Assembly: GCF_000330505.1 (NCBI RefSeq) | Contig: NW_004440199.1 | Location: 80,819-144,818 of the forward strand | DNA from: Entamoeba invadens IP1 | Lineage: Eukaryota > Evosea > Mastigamoebida > Endamoebidae | Direction: 5' to 3' | DNA length: 64,000 nt | Shown here: piece by piece, positions 1 through 9,574 of the stretch | Layout of the letters: each line of letters begins with the position of its first letter | Position numbering within the stretch: position 1 is the stretch's first letter | Made by a program: the position numbers and the translations under genes | The notes under the pieces: generated by a model | Databases searched by the model: none | What the model was told of the DNA's origin: nothing | The model's input: only the letters and a program-made list of their open reading frames with translations

Positions 1-514
1 TTTGCTTTTTGGATAAAATTATTTTAATTTGTAATGATATATGTCTTAAAATCGGGATCATTTAAACATATTATTAATAATGGTAAACAAAAATTAATTT
101 TGTTTAATCGACAAAAATGCATAGAATGTTCTAATTTTTATTCAAATAAGACTAAAAGAACGACGTTGGCGACTGGGACAACGTTTTACAACTTACTCTA
201 TAAATGTTTAATTGAATAATTCATGTAAATTTAATACATTAAAAAATGAAAGTGAAGATTTTAAAAACAAAATGATTAGTTTTATGTTGTCAAATTTTTT
301 TGAATACAAAATATTTTTTTAATTTGATAATTAATTAGTTTATATATGTATTATGATATAAATAGTTAATAAAGTTTAGTTAAAAACAAGTATTATGTTA
401 TTAGTATTTTTTGTTATTTATATAATATTTATTATCATCAAACCAGTTTCTTAGGTTTTTATTTAACAAATGTAAATAATAAGATTAATAGATTAACAAT
501 AGTATCTAATAAAG
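1..514. other. AT-rich intergenic DNA
   Basis: No gene is supported here. A 61-codon open frame at 34-219 has no recognisable domain and lies in low-complexity sequence, so it is not called. Confidence 0.6.
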
Positions 515-705
515 TGAGGGTTTAGTGTGGTGTATTTAAACCAATAATGATCGGTTAATACCAAAGCATGGTTCCACAGGGTTTTACTTCTATTAATTCC
601 CTTCTAAGACCGTGCGACAATGTATTTGGGAATGGACCTGGCTTGTGATCTTTATTGCTTGTGGTATATTGGGGCAACTTAATATGCTATCCATTCTCAA
701 ATGTA
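515..705 (+). ncRNA. candidate structured non-coding RNA, class unknown
   Basis: This is a G+C-richer island inside very AT-rich DNA. It contains three nested or serial helices visible by eye. GGTTTA (519-524) pairs with TAAACC (537-542). GCATGGT (566-572) pairs with ACCGTGC (609-615), enclosing AGGG/CCCT (578-581 with 599-602). ATTTGGGAATGGA (624-636) pairs over 13 positions, with one G-U, with TCCATTCTCAAAT (690-702). No match to U1-U6, U3, SRP RNA, RNase P or tRNA consensus motifs was recognised. Strand is uncertain because helices read on both strands. Short open frames exist on the minus strand, so a decayed coding exon is the main alternative. Confidence 0.4.
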
Positions 706-1199
706 TATTTTATTAATTGTAATAATTATAGTAAACTCTTTAATAATGAGAGTAAAAAACAATTTTTTATTTATTAATAATTTATTAATATAATACTAAA
801 AGAGTTGAATTTAATAATCATTAATATAATCTTAGTTAATTAATTTTATGAATATTAATTTGCTTTAATAAAATCGTTAATAATTTGAAATACTTTGTAA
901 ACCATCAATCAGACAACATTATTTTTTTCAACGATTAGATAAAAAAATTGTTGCAAAATGATTTTTAAATCATTTTGAAACACACTAAAATCATTATTTT
1001 TTGATTTTTACTTAAATTCTAGTTAGCAAAAACAAATATTTATAAGAAATCAAAATTAAAAAGGAGAAATGATACTAAATAAATTTCCCTATTGTTTAAA
1101 ATAAATCAAAGAGACAAATGGCAACAAATCGGGTTTAAGATAAAAAATCCTAATAATGCTACTTAATCTTCCTAATTAATTAATTGGTTATTAGTTTAT
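706..1199. other. AT-rich intergenic DNA
   Basis: Nothing recognisable. It ends at the AT dinucleotide (1198-1199) that forms the left target-site duplication of the adjacent transposon. Confidence 0.6.
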
Positions 1200-1447
1200 G
1201 AGAAATGACACAAATCCCGATAAAATATGTCAGACAATAGTAACTGACCTAATTTCTTATGGACTGATGTCAGTGCATATGGTGTTTTGTCAGTGAATAT
1301 AAATAAAAACTATATTATTGGTTTGTATAAACAATAATTAAACTATTGACCCAAGATTCAAAAATTACTTTTATAGTACTTTTAATTCAAAATAACCATT
1401 ATATTTTCCAACTTAATAACGCTTTTTATTGTTCAAAAATACAAAAC
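1200..1447 (+). repeat. left terminal inverted repeat of PIF/IS5 element
   Basis: It starts GAGAAATGACAC and is the reverse complement of 3095-3342 except for a TT/CC difference near the inner end. The transposase reading frame stays open back into this repeat, but its first ATG lies just inside the element at 1457. Confidence 0.9.
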
Positions 1448-1456
1448 AAAAAACAT

Positions 1457-3077
1457 ATGAGACCAACACGACCACTCCGACTACCAAATCCAACAGCTCC
1501 TAGACCAGCTAATGTTCCAAGGAGCACAACAATACGTATACAAAATGTTCAGCAGTCGCCTCTTACTACATTACAAACAACAGTTTTGACACACAACACT
1601 GGAACCACAATTACAAGTAATCAAATGGATGTTAGAAACACCCAATTGACCAATACCGAAACTTCCAGAGTATCTTTAGGTACAACAAGAGGGACACAAT
1701 TGACCAATACCAAAAGAAGAAGAAACTCTGAAACTTATCGGGAAATAAGAGCTGGATATTTCAGAAGAGCTGATCAAACACTTGTATTGGAAGACAAAGA
1801 AAGTTTTATAAGAAGGATAACAAACAATCCAACTATATTAGACACGGTATTTACAAATTCTTTCATAATACCACAACCTCAAGTAATTATTGATATTGTT
1901 GTTCTCAATTCATCAACAATAAAAAATATGACTGAATTTTCAATCCCAGATTTCGAAGAAATACATTCTATTTTGTGTTCGGAAATTACATTTTTTTCTT
2001 TTAAAGATAGAAGAGGAGTGAAAGTGGCAACATGGTCAGAGAAAAGAAACAGCTCAGCAGTATTGGCTCATAACAAACGTTGTAAATTAAAAACTGCTGA
2101 AATTTTACTAATTATGTTGACATTGTTCCACAAAAACGAAAGTTATTTCAACATTTATTTGTTGTTAAAAATGCAAATTAAATACGCAGACGCTCTATTT
2201 TCTGTTAGCAGTGAAATCAACAAAACTGCATTGGATAGAGTCAATAAAAGTATTGGAAATGCAATTGATAAAGGTCTAAATTTATTTGTAAATAACTGCA
2301 AGCGTAATTATATCAATTCTTTGCAAAATTGTTCAGAAGTATTACGTCCTTTTTCTGTTGGTAAAGAGAAAAAATTTGTGGATATAATACCAGCACTCGA
2401 CAAGTGCTATTTTGCGGTTGATGGCAGGGAGCAGTCGATACTAAATAAATTCAAAATTGTTGATGGCAAAGAAGTGTGGAATGGTGTTTTCTATAGCCAA
2501 AAAAAGAACCACTGTGGTTTAAAAACAAAGATATATTGCACCTACCTGGGCATTGTAACCCATTTGATAACATCAATTCCCGCATCTTATCACGATGCAG
2601 TTGTTTTTCGAGAAAATTTTGATGAATCATTAGAGATAAAAAAACACATTTATTTTAGGTGACAGTGGTTATCGAGGTCATCCCAATGTCATATCAATGT
2701 GGAAATATGATGAAAATGAAGATGAAATACACCACAACGTGGTAAAGTTACACGACACGGTGGTTTCTTCACTAAGACTAATAATAGAAAACGTGTTCGG
2801 CAGGCTTGTAACCATTTTCAGAATTATGCGAGATACATATGGTTTATCAATTGAAAAATATGAACCAATTACCATTTTGTGTCATGGAATTCTAAATTAT
2901 CATGTGTTGGCATATCCACTCAGAGATGTTCATTTTTATTTAATAAATGAAAAGTACCATTTGCCAGGAGTTATTCAAACGTTGCCTATGAAAGCACAAG
3001 AAGCAGTTCGTAAAATAATGGCTATGATAAGAAATGATGGATGGGATTTGCAAGACGTAATTGATTCTTTTGATTAA
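1457..3077 (+). pseudogene. PIF/IS5-type DDE transposase, frameshifted
   Basis: The frame from ATG 1457 runs 401 codons to a TGA at 2660-2662. The C-terminal part continues in the +1 frame from about 2649 to 3077. At the junction, an A7 run (2638-2644 region) followed by CAC would restore a continuous frame if one A were absent. The join then reads into a typical GDSGYRG motif. Catalytic acidic residues of the DDE_4 family are visible: AVDG (first D), SYHDAVVF (second D) and, after the shift, IIENVFGRL (the E). The N-terminal 100 residues are Thr/Pro/Asn rich with two QLTNT repeats. The family moves DNA by cutting at the inverted repeats. This copy is probably inactive unless the extra A is an assembly error. 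Confidence 0.8.
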
Positions 3078-3094
3078 TCGAAAATGGTATTTTG

Positions 3095-3342
3095 GTTTTG
3101 TATTTTTGGGCAATAAAAAGCGTTATTAAGTTGGAAAATATAATGGTTATTTTGAATTAAAAGTACTATAAAAGTAATTTTTGAATCTTGGGTCAATAGT
3201 TTAATTATTGTTTATACAAACCAATAATATAGTTTTTATTTATATTCACTGACAAAACACCATATGCACTGACATCAGTCCATAAGAAATTAGGTCAGTT
3301 ACTATTGTCTGACATATTTTATCGGGATTTGTGTCATTTCTC
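3095..3342 (-). repeat. right terminal inverted repeat of PIF/IS5 element
   Basis: Mirror copy of 1200-1447, ending CATTTCTC before the AT duplication at 3343-3344. It begins just after the transposase stop codon. Confidence 0.9.
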
Positions 3343-3569
3343 ATAAATTAATTAAGACTGTATAATTAAGTTTTTATAATTTATTAATATTTTTTAATAC
3401 AATACATTTTTGGTGTTGAAAAATCAATAATACTACTTTTATTTAAAATGAACTATAAATTATAGTAAAAAGAAGGCAAAATTTCAAAATATGCATTTTG
3501 TTCTGATGATACGCATTAATAAAATAAATAATATTTAAAACTACAACTTGAAAGTTATGGTAGTATACA

Positions 3570-3989
3570 ATGCAATCCATAGATATCAAACTTGGTGAAC
3601 TTCTTTCATCGAGTACACAACTCCGACCTCCTCCCAATGAATTAAACACGTTAGTGAGGTGTTTTATTCAAGAATCTTTCAATCTATTTCAACGGGGTAT
3701 ATCTCAGCGGACGTTCGTCTGTGTTTCGTTCAGTTTTCTGACAACCGACATTTTCGCTCCGCTTGATAATGACATCAACAAAGGATTTTGGCGTTTCGCG
3801 TATGAAGAACTTGGCTATGAAAAATACGTCAATGTCGCTTATGACCTCCGCACTTCCCTTCTCGAACATTCAGAATACTCAATTGTGGTCCTTCGCTTTT
3901 TAATACTTTTTGAACGATTATTAGTCAGTGGAGAGTCCTTGTCTTCCATTCAAAAGTACTTTGTCACAGTCTTTCCCAAATCACAGTAA
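3570..3989 (+). CDS. orphan protein, paralogue of the 55.7-56.1 kb gene (139 aa)
   Basis: Function unknown. The product has no signal peptide or clear membrane span and is predicted mostly helical. It aligns along its whole length with the 148-residue product of 55693-56139. Shared segments include NEL..L....I.E....FQ near residues 23-42, FV.VSFS.L..D. near 49-60, and a C-terminal LF/LY....L.SG.S...I.KY....F. The two genes therefore form a small lineage-specific family. The gene starts 227 bp after the PIF transposon but is not part of it. ATG 3570 is the first in-frame start. Confidence 0.7.
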   Translation: MQSIDIKLGELLSSSTQLRPPPNELNTLVRCFIQESFNLFQRGISQRTFVCVSFSFLTTDIFAPLDNDINKGFWRFAYEELGYEKYVNVAYDLRTSLLEHSEYSIVVLRFLILFERLLVSGESLSSIQKYFVTVFPKSQ

Positions 3990-4164
3990 TTTGTAACTTG
4001 TAATTTGTTGTTTAACTTTTTGAGTTAAAATGACTGCACTTAGAATATCAACGTGAACCTTTATATAATTAATTTATTTATTATTATAATTTAATTGAAA
4101 AGAAAAGGCTCTTGTTCTTTTCTCAAGAGTCATAGTTCAATAGTCAAATTACTATTAACTAATT

Positions 4165-4212
4165 GTTATTTATTATTTATTATTTATTATTTATTATTTA
4201 TTATTATTATTA
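4165..4212. repeat. simple repeat, (TTAT)n/(TTA)n type
   Basis: A run of TTATTTA-like units in the gap between two convergent genes at 3989 and 4377. The rest of 3990-4376 is AT-rich with no gene seen. Confidence 0.7.
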
Positions 4213-4376
4213 CTCTTAACTAGTTATTATTTATTATTACTAACTAAATATTAAATATTTATTATTCTTAACTATATATTACTAGTAACCAGTTAACACT
4301 AGTAAATTAATTACTAATTAACTAATCAACTTGATGAGTGTATTGAAAGTAACAGAGAACCAATGAGATGATTGAA

Positions 4377-4976
4377 TTAAAGTGTGAAGGCAAGGAACAA
4401 GAGTGCGAGAAGTGAAAAAGAGACAGCGCTGTCGTTGTTATTATCTGGATGTCTCTTATCATACCCATCTTCTTTAGTTAAGATATTACGAGTTGAATTA
4501 ATTGAGATACAGGCGTTGTATTCATAACTAACGGTCTCCTTTGGAGTGTTACCACACTTAGTATTGCCTATGTAAGTGTATTTAGTCACAGCAATTTTGG
4601 TTAATTCATACTTCACGGAATCTTTTTTGTTAGTCGAAGGAACGCATTCGGCCATGTAATAAGTTGTCACCGGAAGACTGTTTTGTATGACGTTTTCACA
4701 GACGGAATTCTCATAGTAAGTGTCATTGAAATCATAGACGGGAATGTGATCTCCAAAAGTGTAAGTGTTAGCTGGAACAGTCACTGCTGTGAGGTCATCA
4801 TCATTGCAACTGGACCCTTCAGAAAGAGTCACTGCAGAATTTGAAATGCCAAATTTGTGACATTTGGCGCTGTAATAGTAACACTCCCCAGACTTGTAGG
4901 CACGATAGACCTTCGAATTGACGGCTTCAAAAATGTATTGACTTGACGCTAAGGCGATTAGTGTGAGAAACAACAT
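4377..4976 (-). CDS. secreted or GPI-anchored Cys-containing surface protein (199 aa)
   Basis: The product starts with a hydrophobic signal peptide (residues 1-13, ending LIALASSQ). A polar domain of about 165 residues follows, with about ten cysteines and many Tyr/Thr. It ends with a short polar spacer and a hydrophobic C-terminus (SFSLLALLFLAFTL). That layout is typical of GPI-anchored surface proteins. No enzymatic motif is visible. Two N-x-S/T sites occur (NDT, NST), so glycosylation is plausible. A TATA-like box lies 30-37 nt upstream of the ATG at 4976, implying a very short 5' leader. The family is not recognised. It is probably a cell- or cyst-surface protein, by inference only. Confidence 0.75.
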   Translation of the reverse strand: MLFLTLIALASSQYIFEAVNSKVYRAYKSGECYYYSAKCHKFGISNSAVTLSEGSSCNDDDLTAVTVPANTYTFGDHIPVYDFNDTYYENSVCENVIQNSLPVTTYYMAECVPSTNKKDSVKYELTKIAVTKYTYIGNTKCGNTPKETVSYEYNACISINSTRNILTKEDGYDKRHPDNNNDSAVSFSLLALLFLAFTL

Positions 4977-5004
4977 CTCTTATGTATTCAGTTGTTGAAC
5001 ACTT

Positions 5005-5013
5005 CTATTTATA
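5005..5013 (-). promoter_or_regulatory. TATA-like box of the 4377-4976 gene
   Basis: TATAAATAG on the minus strand, about 30 nt before the start codon, the usual position for the Entamoeba TATA-like element with its very short 5' UTR. It is followed by a GTTCAACAACTGAA stretch. Confidence 0.5.
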
Positions 5014-5735
5014 TGAAATTGTAAATTTGCAAAATTTTTCTTTCAAATTTCTTGTTGTTTTCTATGTTTTTGTTTATTATAATAATAATTATAATAATAA
5101 TTATAATTCCTGTCTTGTTACTCTTATTCACTAAAAGGGGAAATTCTTTTGGTGTGTTCTTTTTTTCTATCGCAAACATCGGGATCGTTGCGACAAAAAT
5201 ATGGTGGGAATATAAATAACATTTCGGTTTCGACAAATATGGCTTATATATTAATATACTTAATTATATAATAATTATTATATAATTCAAAATAGTTTCA
5301 TTATAGTTCTTTTTAATTCAATTGTTGAAAAAAAGTTGTAAAAAGTAAAACAATTGTTTTACATTTTATTTTGAATTCGTTTTTGTAATTTGTAAGAAAA
5401 ACATGATTTAATAGTTATTATATATAGAACTTTTATTATTGAATTTTAGTACTTTGTTTTGGTAATAAACAAAATTAAAATGAGTTCTATTAATATCAAT
5501 GATAATACACATTTAAATTGTTATTTTATTATAAATTATAGTATTGTTTTATGAATCTAGTAACAAATTTATTGATATTAATTATTATTAATTCAAAATA
5601 GTTCTGTCAAAGAATAAACAATGATTCTAAAATAACTTAATTATTAATTAATATATACAATTATTAATATATAGTTAATGAAAATGGGACTATCAATAGT
5701 ATAAATATAGCATTTAAAGTCATGAATTCATAACG
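5014..5735. other. AT-rich intergenic DNA
   Basis: No gene supported. An open frame at 5009-5236 is driven by an ATT/AAT repeat (around 5078-5105) and is rejected. Confidence 0.6.
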
Positions 5736-5910
5736 ACAGATCCCAGAAAAACATACTCTCACAGAAAAACAGACCGGCATAGAATAATTTATAATATATT
5801 ATAGTTTTTTTGTTTTTTGTCTTTTTTTTCAAAATTTTTATTGAAAAAACTATTAAATAGTTTTCAGAAACCATTTTTATAGTTTGCCGGTCGGTTTTTC
5901 CAGGGTCTGT
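5736..5910. mobile_element. possible small MITE with imperfect inverted ends
   Basis: The left end reads ACAGATCCCAGAAAAAC and the right end, reversed, ACAGACCCTGGAAAAAC. Both are followed inward by a (C)GACCGGCA-like block, displaced by about 20 bp on the left. The 175-bp interior is T-rich and non-coding. No clean target-site duplication was found. It could be a decayed element or a chance palindrome. Confidence 0.35.
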
Positions 5911-5951
5911 AATAAAAATACTAAAAATAAATTAGAGTTTCATTCACCGTC

Positions 5952-7367
5952 CTAGTCTGACGTCATTTTTTTTCTTTCTGAGAAAAAAAGGATTTGACTT
6001 TCTGTGTACAAATGTATCACTGCATTTTGGAGTAAAAAAGGTTCTCCATCAGATTGGAATGGCAGAACGAAATTTGGTTTAATTGTCAATACAATGTCTT
6101 TTGCTCTTGCCAGGAGTGTCGGTTTCGCCATTCCGACCGAGACGCTTCCCATTTCCAACGATCCTTTGATGTAAAATATTTCAATTATTCCGTCGTCCAT
6201 CTTTTGTGCTTCTTCCGAACTTTTTAATAGTCTTTGTCCTCCATAACACGTAACGCTCGACATGAATACTAAACAGTCCATTGGAGGTAACTCAACATCC
6301 TCTCCGTCGAGTTCTAACAACACTTTAGTATCGATGTCCAAGCAATAATTGTCGAGTAACGCTGTTGAGCTGAGCGCGTATCGACACTTGTTGAGAAAAG
6401 GTCCACTCGGTCCATAGCTCCGACTCTCTGAAAATTTCTGTGCTACTGCTCCGTCCATTCCGACACTCAAATAATTCGTAAATCTCCGGAAATCTCTGAA
6501 TTCCTCATTCTTCCCGAACTTGTAATTCGAAACTTGAAGGACCCAGCGGTCTACAAATTCAGTCGGTAACTTCAATACTTCGCGGAGAGCAGACAGACCG
6601 TTCTCTTCAATCGTATCTAAAATCTCATCAGGAGTAAATCCTAACGACCGACTTAAGTCATTCCCTGTGCCATATGGAAGAATTAAGTACTTTTGATATG
6701 GGCCAAAGTGATCGATAGAGGCCTCTATCGATCCGTCACCTCCACATACTATGACAACGAGATTGTTGTCAATCTTATCTGAGATTGAAGAACCATTAAT
6801 ATAGTTTCCAAACCTATTAGCAGCAAAGTCAATGTTTTGAATCAGAACGAATTGAGAGGTAGAAAAGTACTTCTCGAATAAAGAGGACACGCGTTTGGCT
6901 CGTGACCCTCCCGAGTTTTCATTGACGACGAAAATCAGCGGAGTTTGTGATTCTCGTTGAATTACAACGTCTTGGCGGATATCAGAAGGGTGGACTAAGT
7001 ACTTTGAAAGACCAAGTTTGTCGCGGGGGCATCGCAGTACCGAGATCGGAAGAGTCGCCGATACACAAGTGCTATGGAACTGGTCCTCACAATAAATGCA
7101 GTGATAACCCACACTTTGTTGGTTAGGTTGGATAACTTTCCCGCAGACCGAGCATCTTCCCCGGGATGTGGAGACGAGATAATGAGTGTAAAAGTCAACA
7201 GGGAGGGAAGCCTGTCTACAAAGAGGTGGTGAACATAATGTGCACTTTTCATGGAAATATAACGTACATTTTGTGCACTTCATGAGCGGACCTGACATTT
7301 TGCGACATACACTGCACAATCCTTTCTCATTTGTTGGAATAAGATTGTGATAATACGGAGTTTCCAT
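5952..7367 (-). CDS. diacylglycerol kinase (471 aa)
   Basis: Phosphorylates diacylglycerol with ATP to phosphatidic acid, ending DAG signalling and supplying a lipid messenger. Two Cys/His zinc motifs of C1 type come first (residues 18-45 and 72-101). The DAGK catalytic domain follows (about 143-250) with PLIFVVNENSGG, the nucleotide loop GGDGS (209-213) and PYGTGNDLSRSLG. The accessory domain (about 285-455) contains NYLSVGMDGAVAQKF and the C-terminal SDGEPF. Length suits the compact DGKs without PH or ankyrin domains. The usual GGDGT is GGDGS, which is tolerated in the family. It lies 149 bp downstream of a same-strand C1-like mini-gene. A phospholipase D, another route to phosphatidic acid, is 5 kb away. 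Confidence 0.93.
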   Translation of the reverse strand: METPYYHNLIPTNEKGLCSVCRKMSGPLMKCTKCTLYFHEKCTLCSPPLCRQASLPVDFYTHYLVSTSRGRCSVCGKVIQPNQQSVGYHCIYCEDQFHSTCVSATLPISVLRCPRDKLGLSKYLVHPSDIRQDVVIQRESQTPLIFVVNENSGGSRAKRVSSLFEKYFSTSQFVLIQNIDFAANRFGNYINGSSISDKIDNNLVVIVCGGDGSIEASIDHFGPYQKYLILPYGTGNDLSRSLGFTPDEILDTIEENGLSALREVLKLPTEFVDRWVLQVSNYKFGKNEEFRDFRRFTNYLSVGMDGAVAQKFSESRSYGPSGPFLNKCRYALSSTALLDNYCLDIDTKVLLELDGEDVELPPMDCLVFMSSVTCYGGQRLLKSSEEAQKMDDGIIEIFYIKGSLEMGSVSVGMAKPTLLARAKDIVLTIKPNFVLPFQSDGEPFLLQNAVIHLYTESQILFFSERKKMTSD

Positions 7368-7516
7368 CGGAAAGAGTGGTCCACACTTGACGTCAATTGA
7401 GAAACTAGTATTTTATTAATTGTTTACTAATAATAATAGATAAATAAGTAATTTCATATCCAAAATTGACCCAAACAAGATCGTGCAATAGTATAGTTTA
7501 ATATTTATAAAAAAAA

Positions 7517-7879
7517 CTATTTAGTAATAATTATCTGAAAAACAGAGTGAAATTCACTCAATTTGCGAAATTGAATATGGCGGAATGAACAAACATAACA
7601 GGGAGAAAAAACAGAGGACTTGCAGTAGTCGTGGAAGGTTTGGTGGCAAAGAGAACATTCCACGATATGGGCCTTGTCAATCTCAAGACCACACCAACAG
7701 CAAGTTTGACCACTCTGGAAAGACTGTGGAACTTCAAAGTTATGAAGTGTTCTGAGTAAATTCATGCTGTTCAATACTAGTTTTGAGGAAACCAGAACGT
7801 CTTGTTGTGATGAATCACTCATCTTGTACATATCAGTTGACGACTTTCTCATGAGAAAAGAAATCGACAAAGTGGACAT
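7517..7879 (-). CDS. small C1/PHD-like zinc-binding protein (120 aa)
   Basis: A Cys/His cluster at about residues 60-95 has the order CxxC, CxxCxxxFHxxC, CxxC (CCWCG, ECSLCHQTFHDYC, CYVC). It resembles the N-terminal zinc modules of the diacylglycerol kinase immediately downstream on the same strand. Residues 1-55 are Ser-rich and without a domain. No catalytic part is present. It may be a stand-alone lipid- or protein-binding zinc module that arose by partial duplication of the DGK N-terminus, or a mispredicted upstream exon. No GTTTGT donor in a suitable frame was found to join it to DGK. ATG at 7879. Confidence 0.6.
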   Translation of the reverse strand: MSTLSISFLMRKSSTDMYKMSDSSQQDVLVSSKLVLNSMNLLRTLHNFEVPQSFQSGQTCCWCGLEIDKAHIVECSLCHQTFHDYCKSSVFSPCYVCSFRHIQFRKLSEFHSVFQIIITK

Positions 7880-8083
7880 ACAAAGCGAAAAAAAAAGTCA
7901 ACCCACAAAATAATAATTATAACGGACGTTTTTATAAATAAAAAAAATTAATTAAAAATTAAAAACGCACTTATAAAAAAATTGATGAAATGATGTCAGT
8001 AAAAATCCACATCCACCTTGTTTCTTTCACCAAGTTGTAATAAACAGTCAAACAAAAAGGAAATACAGGAGAACAATGAATAA

Positions 8084-8985
8084 TTACGCTTTGGCAAGGA
8101 TCTGATCAAGTGTTTCTTTCTTTTCAACAAGCATTTTGTAAACCTGTTTCATGTTAGCAACGCTGACGCCACACGTTGCGGCTATTCTCATCTCGAGGTC
8201 TTGGTTGAGCATTCCTTGGTTCTCTGCGACGTAACAAATAGCGACAGCAGCAATTGTGGCTGGCTTTTTCCCGTCTAATATCTTTTTCGCAAGCTCGGAT
8301 ATTTCCTGGCACTTAATGGTCAACTGGCCGACCTTAATCTCCCGGCAATAATTTTCTATCATCGCCTCAAAGTTGTCTGAAGTTGACTTCTTGAGGACTC
8401 GCGAGATCCACTTGTAGTTCTTCATGACCTCGCTGTCGATCCAACCAAGTTGCTTAGCTATAACAACAGAAGAGAAGCCGCAGTTCTCTTCTTTGCAAAC
8501 CATCATCACAACCCCTTCGATGATCTTCTTCTTATTCTTCCCATGTATTTCTGCTGCGTGTAAAGTGTAGAGCTCTTGTACAAATTTCATTGCGTGGTCC
8601 GTTTGTGATTGTGACAGCGAAATTTTCTGGAAGTAGTCATTGAACTCACGACGGAACTCATTCATCTTCGAGTTCTGAGCACTTGTTTGTTGCGAGGTCG
8701 ACGCACATCCTTTTAACATGGAAGCAGTGTCCTGTCCTGCTGTGGCGTAGAAAAGTCGATTTCGGGAATTATCACCACTAACCGTCACTTCGGTGCCAAT
8801 ACAAACACATCCAACAACTCAACAAACTCAAATGACCTCCACTCCTGACCTTCGTCGAGAACTTTGTCAATAACACGCCCACAATACACACAATATATCT
8901 GACCGCGTTTGTGGTCCTCTTCCGGAACGCATTTACGATCTTTGTTGCGTGGATCTTCACACAAAACTACCTTTTGTCGTGACAT
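8084..8985 (-). CDS. TFIIB: transcription initiation factor IIB (two exons, 283 aa)
   Basis: General RNA polymerase II factor that bridges TBP-DNA and the polymerase. Exon 1 is 8828-8985 and exon 2 is 8084-8777. The 50-nt intron 8778-8827 has a GTTTGT donor and TTAG acceptor and keeps frame (SF|DGDN). Exon 1 encodes the N-terminal zinc ribbon (residues about 9-45, with YCVYCG and the hallmark EWRSF of the B-reader). Exon 2 encodes a linker and two cyclin-like repeats (about 85-175 and 185-275) containing VIAKQLGW and KPATIAAVAICYVAEN. The first zinc-ligand pair is spaced further apart than in animals and yeast. Without splicing, the reading frame stops at 8788. Confidence 0.88.
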
Positions 8986-9574
8986 TCTACGTTTTAGAGT
9001 TTTTTTATCTCCAAAACAAAAAAGAAATAATGATATAGTTTAATTATAGTTTAATAATCATTTGTTTATAGTTGTTTCTATTTGGGTAAAAACTTCTATT
9101 AAGTAATTAAATTTATTATAAATAAAAGTAAATTGTTATTCTATATAATTTAATTTAATTAACTATTGTTTATACAAAAACTTATGAAATGTAATATTTA
9201 AATCACTCAAATACATTTTTTGTTATTTATAAGTCTTCACCATTTTGTTTTTAACAATCGTGTTAATTTTTATCTTTAAATGTAAAGTTGGAAAACACAA
9301 AAAAAATAAAAAAAATGTTAACTTTATTCTATTATTTGTTTTTAATAACAAATAATAACAATATTTATTATAACTTCTAAAATAAAAAATATATTATAGA
9401 TTAAATATATTATTAATTATAGTTCTATAACTATAATGCATTTAAATACATATATCGGAAGAAAAAAAATAAAAAAGATATTTAAACGCATAAAAAGACC
9501 AAAATCAAAAAAATTATAATCCTATAAAAAGAAATTGCGGTTCGAGACAAAGAAGAGGGTTTTTTCGAAAGCAA
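8986..9574. other. divergent intergenic region
   Basis: Lies between divergent TFIIB and an RRM gene. It is AT-rich with A/T tracts and no coding evidence. It must contain both promoters, but no single TATA-like box stands out. Confidence 0.5.

Larger units (their letters stand above)
1200..3342 (+). mobile_element. PIF/IS5-superfamily DNA transposon (Harbinger or ISL2EU type)
   Basis: This is a complete 2.1-kb cut-and-paste element. It has terminal inverted repeats of 248 bp (1200-1447 and 3095-3342) that differ at only two positions. It encloses one transposase gene of the DDE_4 (PIF/IS5) type, broken by a frameshift. It is flanked by AT on both sides (1198-1199, 3343-3344). Because the end reads TATGAG/CTCATA, a TA duplication cannot be separated from AT. 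A 2-bp duplication fits ISL2EU-type elements better than the 3-bp TWA of classical Harbinger. The near-identity of the two repeats implies a recent insertion. Confidence 0.85.

Noticed and set aside
34..219. 61-codon plus-strand frame at the window edge
   Set aside because: No domain, biased AT-rich composition, and no supporting splice site. It could be the end of a relic but cannot be supported.
1346..1456. Upstream extension of the PIF transposase frame into the inverted repeat
   Set aside because: It begins with TTG and lies in the terminal repeat. The first ATG is at 1457.
2638..2660. Programmed -1 frameshift at the A7 run of the transposase
   Set aside because: The downstream frame needs a +1 shift (or one A fewer), so a -1 slippery site would give the wrong frame.
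5009..5236. 75-codon minus-strand frame
   Set aside because: Contains a run of ten Ile from an AT repeat. No domain.
8778..8960. 60-codon minus-strand frame overlapping TFIIB
   Set aside because: Out of frame with the zinc ribbon and explained by the TFIIB intron and exon 1.
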